From assembly GCA_947629735.1 (NCBI GenBank), contig CANREX010000070.1, positions 1 to 7,444 on the forward strand: a stretch of DNA of 7,444 bases. Direction: 5' to 3'. Below are positions 5,732 to 7,444 of the stretch, in pieces. Origin of the DNA: an uncultured Clostridia bacterium (lineage in GTDB: Bacteria > Bacillota > Clostridia > Christensenellales > Borkfalkiaceae). Under the pieces are notes generated by a model. The model had not been told where the DNA came from. It made no database searches and saw only the letters and a list, made by a program, of their open reading frames with translations. The translations under genes were made by a program, and so were the position numbers. Positions within the stretch are counted from its first letter, which is position 1, and every line of letters starts with the position of its first letter.

Positions 5732-6985
5732 AACGGACGCCCGCACGATATCCCCGCCGAGTGCCCTCAATTTATATTCGAACCCCGAATATCCCCTGTC
5801 TATGTGAGAAATATCCAGAATTTCGCTTCTTCCTTCCGCGGACAACGCCGCAATCACGAGCGCAGCCCCGCCGCGCAAATCGTGCGCGACGACCGTCGCC
5901 CCTTTGAGTTTTGGAACGCCGTGCACAAAAGCGTTCCTGCCTATCACAGTTATATCCGCCCCCATTTTCCTCAGTTCGGGCGCGTATTTGAAGCGCGTTT
6001 CAAACAGATTTTCCGTGATTATGGAATTGCCCGAACATATGCAGCATAGCGCGGTCATCTGCGCCTGCAAGTCGGTGGGAAACCCGGGATAGGGCTGCGT
6101 TTCCACGCTCTTTACGGAAACAAGCCGTCTGTCGTTTTTCAGATATATTTTATCATCTTTTATGCGTATTTTGCAACCGTTTTCACGCAATTTGTGCAAA
6201 AGCGAGCTCAATAATTCGGCGTTTGCGTGCGTTAAGGTAATTTCTCCGCCGCACATCGCCGTACCTATAAGGTAAGTGCCTGCCTCTATCCTGTCCGAAA
6301 TGGGCAGATAAGAACACCCGCCGAGCTTTTCCACCCCGCGTATTACGATAGTTCCCGTGCCCGCGCCGCTCACCTTTGCGCCTATGCGGTTCAAGAATTT
6401 TTGCAAGTCCTCAATCTCCGGCTCTCTCGCGGCGTTTTCTATCGTGGTGATCCCCTCCGCCTTTACCGCGGCGAGCATGATATTTTCGGTAGCGCCCACG
6501 CTGGGGCAATCGAGCATGATTTCGTTGCCCGTCAGCTTATCACATTCGCAGGAAATGTAGCCGTTGTCCTCCTTTATCCTGACCCCCAGCTTTTTCAGCC
6601 CCGTGAGATGCAGATCGACGGGGCGCAGACCTATGTCGCAGCCGCCCGGGTAAGCGATTTTCGCCTTATGAAAGCGCGATATCACCGAACCCAACAAAAA
6701 CACGGACGAGCGCAACTCGTGCGCAAGCTCGCGCGGGATCTCGTAACAATCGGCGCAGGAGCTTTCGATAGTAACGTTTCCGCCCGAAAACACCGAACGG
6801 CAGCCGAGGCAATTCAATATCCTTATCATGTTGCGCACGTCCGTTATCTCGGGAACGTTGCAAATAGTTACTTTTTCATCGGTCAGTACTGTTGCGGCTA
6901 ATATGGGCAGTACGGAATTTTTAGCCGACTGCACCTCTACCGTGCCAGACAGCTTGTTTTCACCGTTTATAATGTACTTTTCCAT
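5729..6985 (-). CDS. murA: UDP-N-acetylglucosamine 1-carboxyvinyltransferase MurA
   Basis: Cytoplasmic enzyme that transfers enolpyruvate from PEP to UDP-GlcNAc, the first committed step of peptidoglycan synthesis. It has 418 residues, the normal length. Lys22 and Asn23 of the substrate site are in SAKNSVLP (20-27). The mobile catalytic loop PGGCDIGLRPVDLHL carries the active-site cysteine at 116, so the enzyme should be fosfomycin-sensitive; fosfomycin-resistant MurA proteins usually have Asp there. PGFPTDLQAQ (near 300) supplies the conserved Asp, and DLRGGAAL (near 390) the conserved Arg. The ATG at 6985 is chosen because GGAG lies five bases upstream and the family N-terminus (EKYIINGENKLSG) aligns; the frame stays open 20 codons further only by chance. 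A strong promoter with a structured leader precedes it, and divIB follows closely. Confidence 0.97.
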   Translation of the reverse strand: MEKYIINGENKLSGTVEVQSAKNSVLPILAATVLTDEKVTICNVPEITDVRNMIRILNCLGCRSVFSGGNVTIESSCADCYEIPRELAHELRSSVFLLGSVISRFHKAKIAYPGGCDIGLRPVDLHLTGLKKLGVRIKEDNGYISCECDKLTGNEIMLDCPSVGATENIMLAAVKAEGITTIENAAREPEIEDLQKFLNRIGAKVSGAGTGTIVIRGVEKLGGCSYLPISDRIEAGTYLIGTAMCGGEITLTHANAELLSSLLHKLRENGCKIRIKDDKIYLKNDRRLVSVKSVETQPYPGFPTDLQAQMTALCCICSGNSIITENLFETRFKYAPELRKMGADITVIGRNAFVHGVPKLKGATVVAHDLRGGAALVIAALSAEGRSEILDISHIDRGYSGFEYKLRALGGDIVRASV

Positions 6986-6990
6986 AATAA

Positions 6991-6994
6991 CTCC
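6991..6994 (-). promoter_or_regulatory. Shine-Dalgarno site of murA
   Basis: GGAG on the minus strand, five bases before ATG at 6985. It decides the start against the in-frame ATG at 7045, which lies within the leader, close downstream of the predicted transcription start. Confidence 0.75.
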
Positions 6995-7026
6995 ATATAT
7001 GTAAATCATAGAGCGGCACGCAAAAT

Positions 7027-7048
7027 CGAGTGAAGCGCACTTCACCCG
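7027..7048 (-). promoter_or_regulatory. Leader hairpin upstream of murA
   Basis: On the minus strand CGGGTGAAG (7048-7040) pairs with CTTCACTCG (7035-7027) over nine bp, with one G-U pair and a four-base loop TGCG. ATTTT follows. It lies at about +16 to +37 of the predicted murA transcript. The short T-run makes it a possible weak attenuator. The GTGAAG/CTTCAC core could also be a palindromic operator. Confidence 0.45.
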
Positions 7049-7069
7049 AACGCACGCGCCGCCTAATTC

Positions 7070-7099
7070 ATTATATGGAATCGGCTAAACCGTTGTTAA
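7070..7099 (-). promoter_or_regulatory. SigA-type promoter of murA
   Basis: The minus strand has TTAACA (7099-7094, five of six consensus bases) and TATAAT (7075-7070, exact) with an 18-base spacer, the same spacing as the ftsA promoter. The expected start is near 7063, giving a leader of about 78 bases. It places murA-divIB in a unit that can be transcribed independently of ftsW. Confidence 0.8.
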
Positions 7100-7110
7100 T
7101 TTGTCCCGAC

Positions 7111-7134
7111 GGCAGGACTTCTTCAAGCCCTGCC
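7111..7134 (-). terminator. Hairpin directly after ftsW, possible terminator
   Basis: On the minus strand GGCAGGGCTT (7134-7125) pairs with AAGTCCTGCC (7120-7111) over ten bp, with one G-U pair and a GAAG loop. It starts five bases after the ftsW stop. No T-run follows on this strand, so classic intrinsic termination is doubtful. On the plus strand TTTT follows the stem, but there the G-U becomes an A-C mismatch and no gene reads in that direction. Confidence 0.5.
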
Positions 7135-7139
7135 TTTTA

Positions 7140-7444
7140 TCACGCTTTTTTGTTTGACTTCGCCTCCGCGCCCTTTAAAGATTTTTTGTCAGACTTCGCC
7201 GCGCCCGCCGTCGATTTCTTCCCGAAAATTCTTAAATTTGCCGACCTTTCCGCGCTTTCTCCGTTTGCCCGCGATATTGCGTACAGCACGCCCATAGAAG
7301 CCATGGTTATTATGAGCGAAGTGTTCCCGCTGCTTATAAGCGGCAGTGGAAGCCCCGTCGGCGGGATAGTTCCGCTTACGACCAAGGCGTTTATGGCAAC
7401 TTGTATACCGTAGACCAACGTTATCCCGCAGGCGAGAAGATAGC
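7140..7444 (-). CDS. ftsW: Septal peptidoglycan glycosyltransferase FtsW, C-terminal part (5' end outside the window)
   Basis: Last 100 residues or so of a SEDS-family protein, a polytopic membrane glycosyltransferase that polymerises lipid II at the septum. The frame is open to the right edge. The segment VYGIQVAINALVVSGTIPPT precedes the hallmark TGLPLPLIS loop. SGNTS stands where the family usually has GGS or GGT. A final transmembrane helix, about IITMASMGVLYAIS, is followed by a roughly 40-residue cytoplasmic tail rich in Lys, Ala and Ser. The dcw context favours FtsW over RodA, but the fragment alone cannot fully separate them. The stop is TGA followed in frame by TAA, then a hairpin. 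murA starts 154 bases downstream on its own promoter. Confidence 0.88.
   Translation of the reverse strand, partial: YLLACGITLVYGIQVAINALVVSGTIPPTGLPLPLISSGNTSLIITMASMGVLYAISRANGESAERSANLRIFGKKSTAGAAKSDKKSLKGAEAKSNKKA

Noticed and set aside
5343..5732. Plus-strand frame of 129 codons antisense to divIB
   Set aside because: No family motif and no ribosome site; divIB has a helix, domain order and context in its favour.
6986..7045. Upstream ATG for murA at 7045
   Set aside because: It lies in the leader, within the palindromic region and without a ribosome site. The ATG at 6985 has GGAG and fits the family.
7030..7413. Plus-strand frame of 127 codons antisense to ftsW
   Set aside because: The opposite strand shows the FtsW hallmark TGLPLPLIS; this frame is a shadow that also runs through the murA promoter.
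1..7444. CRISPR arrays, tRNA or rRNA genes, insertion sequences, phage or defence genes
   Set aside because: No spaced direct repeats, cloverleaf-like segments, transposase motifs or terminal inverted repeats were seen; every long gene is a housekeeping wall or division gene or the DUF815 ATPase.

Overview
The window is the 3' half of a division and cell wall (dcw) cluster from a Gram-positive, Clostridia-like bacterium, with a convergent AAA+ ATPase gene at the left edge. The evidence for a low-complexity Firmicutes-type lineage is the gene content (ftsW, murA, divIB, an ftsA homologue, ftsZ, murC), strong Shine-Dalgarno sites at several genes, SigA-type promoters and intrinsic terminators. 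GC content is moderate in genes, with AT-rich spacers. The species cannot be named from the sequence. No spoIIGA-sigE-sigG block follows ftsZ, which fits a non-sporulating lineage, but this is inference.

Layout, left to right: positions 2-439 (+) hold the C-terminal part of a DUF815-type AAA+ ATPase. A bidirectional-looking terminator (411-456) separates it from the minus-strand genes. Those genes, in transcription order from the right edge, are ftsW (3' end only, 7444-7140), murA (6985-5729), divIB/ftsQ (5720-4956), a divergent ftsA (4786-3674), ftsZ (3477-2158) and murC (1868-549).

The spacers split this apparent operon. A TTAACA-18-TATAAT promoter and a leader hairpin precede murA. murA and divIB are 8 bases apart, and the divIB ribosome site overlaps the murA stop. 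A strong terminator follows divIB, and a perfect-consensus TTGACA-18-TATAAT promoter precedes ftsA. A weaker promoter candidate precedes ftsZ. The 289-base ftsZ-murC spacer carries a 19-bp perfect hairpin and an array of imperfect 20-bp tandem repeats.

The genes work together. MurA makes the first committed peptidoglycan precursor and MurC adds the first stem-peptide residue. FtsW polymerises glycan at the septum, DivIB scaffolds the septal synthase complex, and FtsZ with its actin-like partner forms the ring. I found no undescribed system. The points most worth a second look are the FtsA homologue with eroded nucleotide-binding motifs and no membrane-binding tail, the unusual FtsZ C-terminal peptide, and the tandem repeats upstream of murC.
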